From positions 434,001 through 498,000 of the forward strand of contig CAJNDT010004646.1 in NCBI GenBank assembly GCA_905221615.1: DNA of 64,000 bases. The letters are read 5' to 3'. This document shows positions 56,421 through 64,000 of the stretch, one piece after another. The position numbers and the translations under genes were made by a program. The DNA is from Symbiodinium sp. CCMP2592. Lineage: Eukaryota; Sar; Dinophyceae; Suessiales; Symbiodiniaceae. The first letter of the stretch is position 1. The number at the start of each line of letters is the position of its first letter. The notes beneath the pieces were generated by a model, which searched no databases, had not been told where the DNA came from, and saw nothing but the letters and a program-made list of their open reading frames with translations.

Positions 56421-56715
56421 AAGATAGCCTGGCTGATCTCGTCCAGCAAGGTCAAGGCTTCTCCGTACTGCTCTGCCAGCCTTGGGTTGCCTTCCCAAGG
56501 AGTCGCTGGCCTGTTGCGAGCCGCGTGCCTGAGTCCGTTAAGGAACTGGCACGGCCCTTGGCCCTCGGAGCTCTCCTCTTCGGACTCCTCTCCCTCACCT
56601 TCGTCAGCCGGCGAGGTGGGCTCTTGCTGCTGCTCCGGAGCTTCCTCCCGAGGCGCGGGAGGTACCGCAGCCTCGGGCGCTGTGCGGCCTTGGGTTCCTC
56701 CTTCAGTGAGGTGGC
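56327..56715 (-). CDS. Element 2 Gag, intervening segment in a third frame
   Basis: Between the Ala/Pro-rich leader and the capsid part, the readable protein is in a frame with no ATG. It has an acidic stretch (ADEGEGEESEEESSEGQGP), then CQFLNGLRHAARNRPATPWE and EQYGEALTLLDEISQAIFDA. The frame ends with TAG at 56329-56327, but sense passes to the capsid frame near 56415-56425. Its presence shows the leader and capsid are parts of one broken Gag. Confidence 0.7.
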
Positions 56716-57882
56716 GGCGCCTTCACCGTCGGTGCTTTGGCTGCCGGAGCACCTCTTGGTAGGGCCTTCGGCTCTGCCTCCGGGGTGGCCTCTGTGGGTC
56801 CACTCGCCGGGGCTGCTTGCTCCTGCCCAGCTTCGGTGCTGGGGCTCACAGAGCTCTCTTCCTTTGCCTCGGCTGCTTTGGGCGCAGCCTTAGGTGAGGC
56901 TTCTGGTTTTGCCTCCTCGGCTGGCTCTGCGGCCGCCTCTTCGGAGGCAGGCGGGGCAACCCGCTCTGCCGGCTCTTCCTTCTTAGCAGGGGCAACCCCA
57001 CTAGAGGAAGAAGCTGCAGCAGCAGCGGGCGGGGTTTCCCGCTCTCCTTCGGAGTTGCTTCCCCCGAAGTCTGGAGTGTCCTCGCCAGGCGCGGGGCCTG
57101 TGAAGACTGGCGCCTTGGGCACCGGCGCGGTGTCCAAGGAGGATTCCGAGCTCGGGCTCTGAATCTCCTGGCCGGCACCCGCAGGAGCTTGCTCCGGAGT
57201 GCGCGGCTCTGGGATATCAGTCCCCGGGCCCTCTACGAGGACGACCGGGTCTGTACCCTCTCTTTCGCGCCTTTCGGCGCCGCGGGCCTCGCGGTTGGCG
57301 CGGGCCGCTTGGGAACGACCACCTCGGTGGTTCTTCTTTTTCCCAGAACCCTGCTCAGGTTCTTGGGTCGCAGGCTTGCCCTTGCCGGACTTGCCTGCTG
57401 GAGCTGGCTTGCCCTTTGCGGGCTGCTCTGCTCCCTTAGCTTGGGCTGCCTTGCCCTTTGCGGGCTGCGCAGCTCCCTTGGCAGGCTTGCCCTTGGTGGG
57501 CTTCCCTGCTCCCTTTTCCCCGCGACGGGGGGTTCGGCTCCCCGACTCCGAGGCGGGGCGGCCCGCACTCGGGCCGGTTTTGCCTTTGCCCTTTTCGGGC
57601 TCGGCTGTTCTGCCCCGGTTTTGGTTCGGGGCTTCGGTGCGCTCGCCTATGAGAGGGCGGCGCGGTCGAGCTGGAGCTTCAGCGGCTCCGCTCCCCTTGG
57701 CACCTTCTGGTGCCTGACTGGAAGAGGCCTCCTCCTGCTGGGAGGTCCTCCAGTCCCACTGGGAACTCCAGTCGGAGTCCCAGTCACACCAGCCCCACCA
57801 CTCGGACGTGGCGGCTGGCGGGTGGCGGTTCGGCCCGCGCACCCAAGGAGCGTCGGGGCCTACCGAACCAGCTCCGCTACCA
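56703..57882 (-). CDS. Element 2 Gag leader, Ala/Pro/Glu/Lys-rich
   Basis: This open frame has no ATG at all. It is open from inside the 5' LTR, where its first possible initiator is a GTG at 57923. Early sequence includes ATSEWWGWCDWDSDWSSQWD (Trp-rich). The rest is highly biased: Pro/Glu/Ala/Lys repeats such as AKGAAQPAKGKAAQAKGAEQ and EAKPEASPKAAPKAAEAKEE. It is probably disordered. A start could come instead from the ATG at the LTR/internal junction (57884-57882), which is in the adjacent frame and hits TAG after seven codons, implying a small indel soon after it. The frame ends at 56703, and the protein appears to continue in the frame of the next segment. Confidence 0.7.
57871..57882 (-). 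promoter_or_regulatory. Primer binding site of element 2
   Basis: TGGTAGCGGAGC directly follows the CA end of the 5' LTR on the minus strand. TGG is the complement of the CCA at every tRNA 3' end, and the next bases resemble the 3' end of an initiator Met tRNA (TGGTAGC is shared with known eukaryotic forms). The exact tRNA is not established. Confidence 0.75.
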
Positions 57883-58045
57883 TGCGCGGAGGTTGGGTCG
57901 CGTATTGGGCTCACTATTTTCACTCTGCAAAAGAGGGCTGCGGTGAGTCGCAGTCAGGTTAAAGCCCTTTAGCTCAAACCCTCTTCTCTCTACACTGTAC
58001 AGCTACTTACCTAGGTTTCCTAGTGTAGCCTACAAAAATCTCGCA
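57883..58045 (-). repeat. 5' LTR of element 2
   Basis: 163 bp, identical to 50795-50957. It contains a pyrimidine-rich stretch ending in TTTTGCAG on the minus strand (57939-57932), which could be a splice acceptor, and a palindrome ACCTAGGT. The Gag leader frame is open through its last 50 bases. Confidence 0.97.
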
Positions 58046-58050
58046 GGGGG
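58046..58050. repeat. Target site duplication, right copy
   Basis: GGGGG just outside the 5' LTR, matching 50790-50794. A sixth G follows, so the original site was probably a short G run. Confidence 0.8.
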
Positions 58051-58555
58051 GCTTCATGTGGAAGAGATGTTGCGAGATGGAAGACTAGCGAGGACTCTTG
58101 AGTTTGGCAGTGTGTTTGATCGAAGTTTCCCCATCCGCAGTGACGCTCGCACAAGATTTATGTTGTGAAAATTGCAGCTCAACCTCGTACGTCTGAAGCT
58201 TGAGGACTGAAGTCTCAAGAACGCGCATGAAGCGCTGCCTTGCAGTGCTCTGTTTACTCGCCATCCGGTGGAAAGTTACCGAAAACCGCTGCTCGACATT
58301 AAAACCCGAAGTCGTGGTTTAGGGCCAGGGTTTCAGGTTTAGGTTTTAGGAGCAACGCTTGAGGGTTTAGGGCTTGGGACCGGCGAGTTTAGGATGCAGG
58401 GGAATGCTCCAACGAAGGTATGGGGTTTGAGAGATTGAAGCCTGGAGGTAGCAAACGAGCGAAACAACCATGGAGGATCGACACAAGACATTGTCGTACT
58501 ACAACTTGCCAGGCTCTAAGCAGATCTCATGCAGTACACACAAGCCTAGTTTTGC
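58051..58555. other. Non-coding flank with degenerate telomere-like units
   Basis: At 58310-58400 there are scattered TTTAGG-type units (GTTTAGGGCCAGGGTTTCAG, GAGGGTTTAGGGCTTGGG). No coding sense was found. Confidence 0.55.
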
Positions 58556-58745
58556 ACTGCACACATGCATAGATGGGCGTATCGACTCAGCTGCCGTCCT
58601 ATGCGGGGTATCCGAAGCCGTGATTTTGCGCTTCCCAGCCTGGGAAACCCAGGTTCCCGGACTGATGATTCCAATTGATGCCATTTAAGGTTTCGATTCA
58701 GAGGCTTCATGCCGATCAGACCTCGCAGTGTTATACCCTGAACTC
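58556..58745. repeat. Diverged direct repeat, copy 1 (partner at 60.54 kb)
   Basis: Matches 60537-60735 over about 185 bases with many changes. Shared blocks are ATGGGCG with ATCGACTCAGCTGC, ATGCGGGGTA with CCGAAGC, and ATGCCGATCA with CTCGCAG. Confidence 0.75.
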
Positions 58746-59028
58746 AGTTTTTTTTCCACATGTTCATGCCTTTTCTATCGGTACCTACACTGATTCGTGC
58801 CTGCTCCGTCCGTTCCCGCTTTTTGCTTGCAACTCGGCTGCTTTTTCGGGCGCGTTGTCCTTTTCCACGTGCCTTTGGAGGGTGTGGGCATTGCATGGGG
58901 GGGTGCTAGCGTCTGTGACGATGCGGATTATGCATGTAGTGTATTTCGTTGTGCTTCCCTGCAGGGGTTAAGGGGGGACGATAACGTCCATGGCACTGCG
59001 TTCTCGTTTCCTTCCCTGCAGGGGCGGG

Positions 59029-59130
59029 GATGATGATGCTGCTGATGATGATGATTGCGTTGACGGTGATCGGGAAGCTGACGATGACGATGATGGTGAT
59101 GATGATGATGATGCTGACGGAGAACCCGAT
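59029..59130. repeat. GAT-rich trinucleotide patch
   Basis: GATGATGATG runs alternate with GCTGATGATG and GACGATGATG; the region is low-complexity on both strands. Just to the left, TTCCCTGCAGGGG occurs twice about 65 bases apart (about 58955 and 59020). Confidence 0.75.
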
Positions 59131-59676
59131 GCCGACGCTTTCGGGAACACGTAGTATAGTCAGCATCCTAATATTATCAGAGATTTTGGCCAGTGCCCCA
59201 ATTATGCAATCAGCCACGAGCATGCCTGAATGCCAGCAGCGGAGAGTGCCGCTTCCATTGCCTCCCGGGAGACTGAGACAGCAAGCTTCACTTCCCGTGA
59301 GTTGTCGGCCTCGACGCGCTCCAGAAGGTGCAGGACCAATGGCGCCTTGCCGTATGACACGGACTGCTGTTCAGATCGACGAGCTTCTTCCTAAACCCGA
59401 GGACGGCTTGGACCGAAGAAGTCGTTCGCTTAGTAACTGGTAGGAAGCCAGTCGAAAGTTTGTTTCTTCAGCGGTTTTTCCTGTTCCGCTGCCGCCTTCT
59501 GCTGGTGCGCAGAACTCGTGTGAATGAGAACCGGCAGCCTCCCACCACGGCAATAAGAGACAGTGGAGAAAACTCTGGCGACGTCGGGAACGTAAAGTGA
59601 ATTTCGAACGCCTATGAAACTGACACCCGGAAGTGGCCGGCGCGGCCTGTTGCCCCGAAGTCGGCTTGCTGCGGCG

Positions 59677-59936
59677 GGCTCCGTTGCTGGAAGATGTTTG
59701 GCTTGGAGCTCGTTAACTGACTGATTGACTCCTTGAGCGACCCGTCAAAAAAGCAGCTCTCTCAAAACCCCTGAGCCGAGTAGCAAGGCTGACTGGAGGA
59801 AGGTCCGGTTCTTGGGCGGAAGGGCAAGCCACGGCGAGGACCTTTGCTGGAGGAGACCTGAAGTGCCGAGCAGCGATCAGCTTTGGGGTTTTGGCAGCTG
59901 GCCTGAAACACGAATCCGCACGGTTTGATGCCAAGG
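59677..59936. repeat. Dispersed repeat, short copy (partner at 34.77-35.33 kb)
   Basis: The three blocks of the 34.8-35.3 kb repeat occur here in the same order and orientation within 260 bases instead of 563. The last block (59832-59936) agrees at most positions. Confidence 0.8.
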
Positions 59937-60019
59937 CACCTGGAAGGCTCTGGGGTTTACCTTAACCCCGAAGAACCTACATTTTTAAGGACATGTAGAA
60001 AGAAATCATAATGAGGAAC

Positions 60020-60400
60020 CCTAGCCCTTCAAGCACCTGAGAAGCTCTAGGGTTTAGGGTTTCGGGTTCAGGGTTTAGCTTGGCCTTGCCCTTCAAGCAC
60101 CTCAGAGGCTCTAGAGCTTCTAGGGGATACCCATAGACTCCATAGTAGTCCCGTTCTGGGATTGCCCTACGGGAGGCTATATATGAACCCCAAAAAGGAA
60201 CTACTATAGAGCTTCTAGTAGCTTCTAGGGGATAGGGGCGAGTTGGGGATCCAGGGTTTTAGTTTTAGGGTTACGGGATCTTGATCGTTTGGGGTTTCAA
60301 GCACCTGAGAGGATCAGGGTTTAGGGTTCAGGGTTTGGGGTTAGGGTTCAGGGTTTAGGGTTTGGGGTTTAGGGCTGAGAGGCTCTAGGACCTCCAGGGC
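60020..60400 (+). repeat. Telomere-like and subtelomere-like repeat, G-strand on plus
   Basis: Degenerate TTTAGGG units alternate with a unit close to TTCAAGCACCTGAGAGGCTC followed by TAG, seen near 60028, 60092, 60296 and 60461. The clearest telomeric runs are at 60050-60080 and 60315-60370. A short inverted repeat (CATAGTAGT at 60143, ACTACTATAG at 60200) lies inside. Confidence 0.75.
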
Positions 60401-60536
60401 AAAATGGGTTTAGGATTCGAGGGTATGGGGTACTTGGTATTGGGGCTTGTGAACTGAGATTTCAAGCACTTGAGAGGCTCTAGTATAGGGGTAAGTTCGG
60501 CGTTCAGGGTTAGGGGATGTTGTTTATTTGGGAAAT

Positions 60537-60735
60537 ACACATATGCATACATGGGCGAATCGACTCAGCTGCAGTCCAATGCGGGGTACCCGAAGCTATG
60601 ACTTTGTACTTCCAGTGTGGGATGTCCACGCTTCCGGACGGATGGTTCCACTTGGTACGACTTGGGAACCTTAGGTTCTGATTCTAGAGGCTAATGCCGA
60701 TCAAAACTCGCAGCATTACGTCCTGAACCCTAATG
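60537..60735. repeat. Diverged direct repeat, copy 2 (partner at 58.56 kb)
   Basis: Second copy of 58556-58745. It sits between the G-strand and C-strand telomere-like arrays. Confidence 0.75.
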
Positions 60736-60830
60736 AAACCCGCTTCACCCTGAATCCTAAACTCTAAACCTTAAACAAAAAATTGAACCCTAAATCCCCG
60801 AACCCCAAACCCCAAACCCTGAACCCTTAG
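60725..60830 (-). repeat. Telomere-like array, C-strand on plus
   Basis: Degenerate CCCTAAA units (CCCTGAATCCTAAACTCTAAA, AACCCCAAACCCCAAACCCTG). Orientation is opposite to the array at 60020-60400. Confidence 0.75.
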
Positions 60831-61234
60831 AAACGGAAAGGCCGAGGCACGGAGCTCGGGTGCTTTTTGCGGCCTCCAAAACGCAGAAGCAACGACGATA
60901 AGATCGCGATGACATCGCAAGCTGCCATGACTAGAGTGTGACTAGCGTAGACTTGTTCCGTAAAGTCAGCCCGAGTATGCGCACACCACTTGTTCTTCGA
61001 GCCTTGGCCGCCTCCGACTGGGCTGTTTTTTTGTGTCTTTGTGCCTGCCAATGTTCGCTTCGTGAAAAAGCAACAGTGAGCCAACAACAAACTACAAGTC
61101 GCACAGAGCTCGACGTGTTCCGCGACCTCAATGGCCGCGTGTCGCTTGCTTTTTACCTCCAACCAGTTTGCAAGCAGGCTGAATTTCGAATCTTGAACAG
61201 CAAAACCAACAGGCTGAAACAACAGCGCAGGAAT

Positions 61235-62112
61235 TTAGAAGCTCACTGGCCTCTTCTCTCCGCTGCGCCCTGCGCTGTCTCTCCTCTTTCTCTTTCTGCG
61301 CCTGAGACAGCAGAACAACGCATCACCAGAACAGAAATTCACAGAATACAGAGATGTGAACCGTGTCGAACCAACATCAGACACGAGTAGAACCTACAAC
61401 GTTGTGCACTGGACACGCAGGGTGTGCCCCCATCGGCACCCCTCCTCCATCCGTCGCGGCGCTTCTTCTGCCTGCACACGTTCGCGTTGCAGCCGTTCTT
61501 CCGTGGCCATCTGTGCGAGTTCTTTAGCTTCTCTTTGCTCCTGCTCTTGTCGAAGTCGATCCTGCCAAGTCATCCAGGTCAAGGGCACACAAAACAAGCA
61601 CGAAGAAGCTCACTGGCCTCCTCCGCCTCGCGCTGTCGCTCCTCTGCCTCTTTCTGCGCTTGAGAAAACTCTTTCTGCTGCTGCTGCTCGGCAGCCATCC
61701 GCTACTCCTGCCTCAATCCAAAGATGAGGGACAACAGAATCACTAGAATTGTGACTCCCAGAGTGCTAGCAAACTGGCATTTCATGGAATAGATATTTTT
61801 ACAAGAATGTTACGGTTTTGATATGATTTCAAGGATCCTTCCGGTTACGATTTTGATACGAATTTGACATGGTTTACGATTTGGATACTGTTTAGAATGC
61901 ATGAGACCGCCAGGGGGTGTCAGGGATTATGGTTTCAAACAAACGGTAAGTCTTAGGGTTGCTTGTTTTGCTTTTCATTACTTTCCATGAGTGGTACCAC
62001 GCAAACGAATGAATGCCAGAACAGAATGGCCTGCTTCTGTAGGTCTTCCACCTGCAGCTGGATGGACTGCAACTTGCGCTCGAGCTCATGGCTTATCGCC
62101 TCCTGAACTCCA
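61235..62112 (-). CDS. Putative charged coiled-coil protein, several exons
   Basis: Four minus-strand pieces have strong heptad character. About 62112-62035 reads QEAISHELERKLQSIQLQVE; about 61700-61600 begins MAAEQQQQKEFSQAQKEAEE and ends EEASELL; about 61580-61415 reads RLRQEQEQREAKELAQMATE and RLQRERVQAEEAPRRMEEG; about 61330-61240 reads SQAQKEKEERQRRAQRREEA then SELL. The second and fourth pieces are near-duplicates, suggesting a repeated exon. They are in different frames, so introns are needed, but I cannot fix the junctions. No enzymatic domain is seen. Such proteins are usually structural or scaffold, but that is a guess. The first piece may belong to another gene. Confidence 0.45.
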
Positions 62113-62809
62113 GAATAAATCCAAGCATTGCGTAGGATAGCACTGGTCTAGTCTAGTAAAGTCTAGATTCGTTCTACAATATGATATACAATACTGTGCT
62201 ATGCTATACTGTACTTCAAAACGCCGTGCTTGACTAGGCGTGGCAGACTAGACTGTGCCATACCAGACTGCACTATAATGTGGGAATGTAAGGCAATTCA
62301 CGTTTTGTTAAAGCAGGGGAAGTTTAGATGCCGTCAGATGTGTCGATGCCCCTTGAACCAAAGTCTGCCACTCCTTCCCAGTCATGCGGCGAATTCATTG
62401 TCAAAAGCTGGAGCCCTGGCCACGGGTTTCAGTTAGCAACAGGCATTCCCAAAAGGCAATCCCATTTTGGTAACCGTGCCACCCTACACCCCGCACCTAG
62501 CCCGATCCACCCCGATATCCCCCAACACATCCCAACAACATTCTCCATCATTTACCCCGATACCCTATGACAAACCAAACGGATATGACATCTTCTAACG
62601 GTTTGTAAGTAAGGATAACAAAACCCTCACACCAGTAGTGATTGAACAAATTGAACGACTTAAATCACTGTTGAGAACCTGAAATGCGTTCTGGCTGCTT
62701 CTTAACAAACCTTCAATGCTGCTGTTTCTCGACATGTTGTTTCCACGTACAAGGCAGATAGACAACTCTACAAGTCTTACAGAAAGATCGTTCCTTGCCA
62801 CCTATAAAC

Positions 62810-63298
62810 TCATTGCATCAGGTTCAGGAATTTCGCTTCGAAATCTGGATCTTCAAGTTTCTTCAGATTGTCCTGATGAATTTGTAAGTGTTCGTGTTGT
62901 GCTTTGTTGTATTTCTTGATTTCATAAGTACACACGCCGCATGCATGTGATGACTTCTTCTTTCGGTTGAGTAAACTTTCTGCATGTTCTTCTTTGTGTT
63001 CCTCATTGAACTTCCCTTTCTCTCTACAAACGTTTCATGTCTTCAACCCTTCTGAAAAACTATTCAATTTTCTGCATGTTCCGGCACCCCTTGCAACATT
63101 TCCGATCTTCCATGTCTTAATATGTATAGTCAGTATCCCTTTAAGTGTCTTCTTGTCTACACCACAATCTATAGGAAATTCAGTCATTATTCGATCCTTA
63201 AGTAAGCCAAACAATATGAAATAGTTCTCCACTATCTTGTCGTTCATCAACCATTTGCGTACGTGTTCAAAAACTTCTGTTAGTTCATCCTTTTGCAC
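62810..63298 (-). pseudogene. Decayed coding sequence with Cys/His motif, AT-rich island
   Basis: One minus-strand frame is readable from 63298 (not an ATG) to a TGA at 62812-62810, interrupted only by an in-frame TGA at 63037-63035. Before it: KDELTEVFEHVRKWLMNDKI and TLKGILTIHIKTWKIG. After it: NVCREKGKFNEEHKEEHAES and ACGVCTYEIKKYNKAQHEHL followed by QIH, a C-x2-C...H-x-H-x3-H arrangement that could bind zinc. Both sides have the same Lys/Glu-rich, AT-rich composition, so they look like one protein broken by a stop. I do not recognise the family. The frame shift near 63290 links it to the Cys-motif segment upstream. Confidence 0.5.
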
Positions 63299-63430
63299 TG
63301 ACTTTCTTGCTTGAACTCACGTATTTCTCTCTGCATTTAAAACAATTGTGATACATCTTTCCGCTATTCTTGTATCCGCAGTCTTCAACCGCTTTCCAGC
63401 TGTGACATCTAGTGCATTTGGTCTTGTCCA
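63285..63430 (-). pseudogene. Zinc-ribbon-like Cys motif segment
   Basis: The minus strand reads KTKCTRCHSWKAVEDCGYKN then SGKMYHNCFKCREKY: two C-x2-C pairs about 20 residues apart, the layout of a small zinc-binding motif. The segment is about 48 codons, ends in TGA (63287-63285), and lacks its own start. The preceding Lys-rich sequence (MKKHRVRQLKESGFKGVG) is in another frame. Confidence 0.5.
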
Positions 63431-63480
63431 ACCTACTCCCTTAAAACCACTCTCCTTTAACTGTCTCACCCGATGTTTTT

Positions 63481-63999
63481 TCATGTTGTCATACATGTGG
63501 TCCTGTAAGAAAACTGCTGTGCTTTCGGGTAATACCTAGTAAAGCTGTCGAGATCTGTCTTCTCATGACACCTTACACATGTCCGTCGATATGACCTTTT
63601 CTCTAGAACATCATCTTTATCAAACCTCATGTTAACTTCAGCAGCATATGTGGACATCTTAGTATTTTGGTAGTTCTTCTAAAACTCGAACAACAGTTTA
63701 AACTGCTTGGTATACTCTTCGTAATGATAATACTTCTCCAACTCATCTATAACAGCACTTAATCTGGCACTGTATTTTCTTCGGTTCCTTCTTTCCTCCA
63801 GCCTATCGTTCTTGAATTCATCTATGTCTTTATTCGGAAATAAACACTCCAAAAACACTCCATATTTATATTATACAAATTTCTTACTAATTTGATTAAT
63901 TTGTGGCGTCAAACCATTCAGTTCAACCTCCAACCGTTCTATGTCCTTGCTCATGAGTTCAATATCAATTTCATTCGCTTCTATTCTCCGCCCGCATTG
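63481..63999 (-). pseudogene. Decayed coding sequence with in-frame stops, runs off the right edge
   Basis: A single minus-strand frame reads sensibly from the window edge to a TGA at 63483-63481, broken by TAA at 63873-63871 and TAG at 63681-63679. Pieces are RRIEANEIDIELMSKDIERL (coiled-coil-like), YGVFLECLFPNKDIDEF with RRNRRKYSARLSAVIDELEK, then STYAAEVNMRFDKDDVLEKR and YRRTCVRCHEKTDLDSFTRY. The last has the same C-x2-C form as the segment to its left. Spacing between the stops is a multiple of three throughout. Base composition is clearly AT-richer than the rest of the window. It may be a degraded gene of foreign origin, or it may use a different genetic code. Confidence 0.5.
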
Positions 64000-64000
64000 A

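Larger units (their letters stand above)
50795..58045 (-). mobile_element. Complete Ty1/copia-order LTR retrotransposon (element 2)
   Basis: The element is 7251 bp, transcribed right to left. It has two identical 163 bp LTRs (5' LTR 57883-58045, 3' LTR 50795-50957) that start TGCG and end CGCA. It is flanked by GGGGG on both sides (50790-50794 and 58046-58050), a 5 bp target duplication of the size usual for this class. A primer site abuts the 5' LTR and a polypurine tract abuts the 3' LTR. Inside, in order, are Gag with a CCHC knuckle, protease (DSG), integrase (HHCC, DDE), RT (HIDD box) and RNase H, followed by a membrane segment. The protein sense moves through about ten frames. Identical LTRs imply recent insertion, while the frames imply a defective coding region. 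Confidence 0.95.

Noticed and set aside
1-64000. tRNA, rRNA and spliced-leader RNA genes
   Set aside because: I saw no clear tRNA A and B boxes, no rRNA-like conserved blocks and no full spliced-leader sequence. Only a covariance-model search could exclude them.

Overview
The window looks like dinoflagellate nuclear DNA, probably from a Symbiodiniaceae-type alga (the group is an inference). The evidence is sparse genes in a large repeat-rich background of middling GC, introns with GC donor sites in a kinase gene fragment, plant-type TTTAGGG/CCCTAAA blocks inside the sequence, and two Ty1/copia-order retroelements. Almost everything that can be read as protein lies on the minus strand.

Layout. 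1-11551: a large copia-order retroelement on the minus strand, transcribed right to left. It has a coiled-coil Gag leader (9158-11551), then Gag with two CCCH zinc fingers, protease and integrase (5817-9215), RT-RNase H (2534-6112), and an unexplained extra coding block (655-2600). A further open frame (1-542) runs off the left edge. The frames are separated by single-base breaks. 12060-12680: minisatellite and A-rich repeats. 12740-13280: three exons of a PKG/PKA-like kinase domain, with no remainder of the gene. 13.3-21.9 kb: mostly non-coding, with a dsRBD-like exon (15.8-16.0 kb), a duplicated 0.2 kb segment (17.07 and 18.08 kb) and a possible signal-peptide exon (about 19.9 kb). 21882-24301: the best host gene, a two-exon secreted LVIVD beta-propeller protein with a Thr-rich stalk and a C-terminal hydrophobic tail. 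24.3-50.8 kb: a long stretch with no recognisable gene, holding a 0.62 kb inverted-repeat element (28282-28905), tandem and dispersed repeats, microsatellites and short telomere-like arrays. 50795-58045: a second, structurally complete copia element (minus strand) with identical 163 bp LTRs, a GGGGG target duplication, a primer site and a polypurine tract, but a coding region broken into about ten frames. 58.05-60.9 kb: dispersed and telomere-like repeats that reverse orientation near 60.4-60.7 kb. 61.2-62.1 kb: exons of a charged coiled-coil protein. 62.6-64.0 kb: an AT-rich island with decayed minus-strand coding sequence carrying Cys/His metal-binding motifs.

The retroelements follow the usual logic (Gag particle, protease maturation, integrase, RT/RNase H), but each carries an unusual addition: CCCH fingers and a large 3' module in the first, and a membrane segment plus Cys/His tail after RNase H in the second. 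No complete new multi-gene system is evident. The most unusual parts are these additions, the AT-rich Cys-motif island and the inverted-repeat element.
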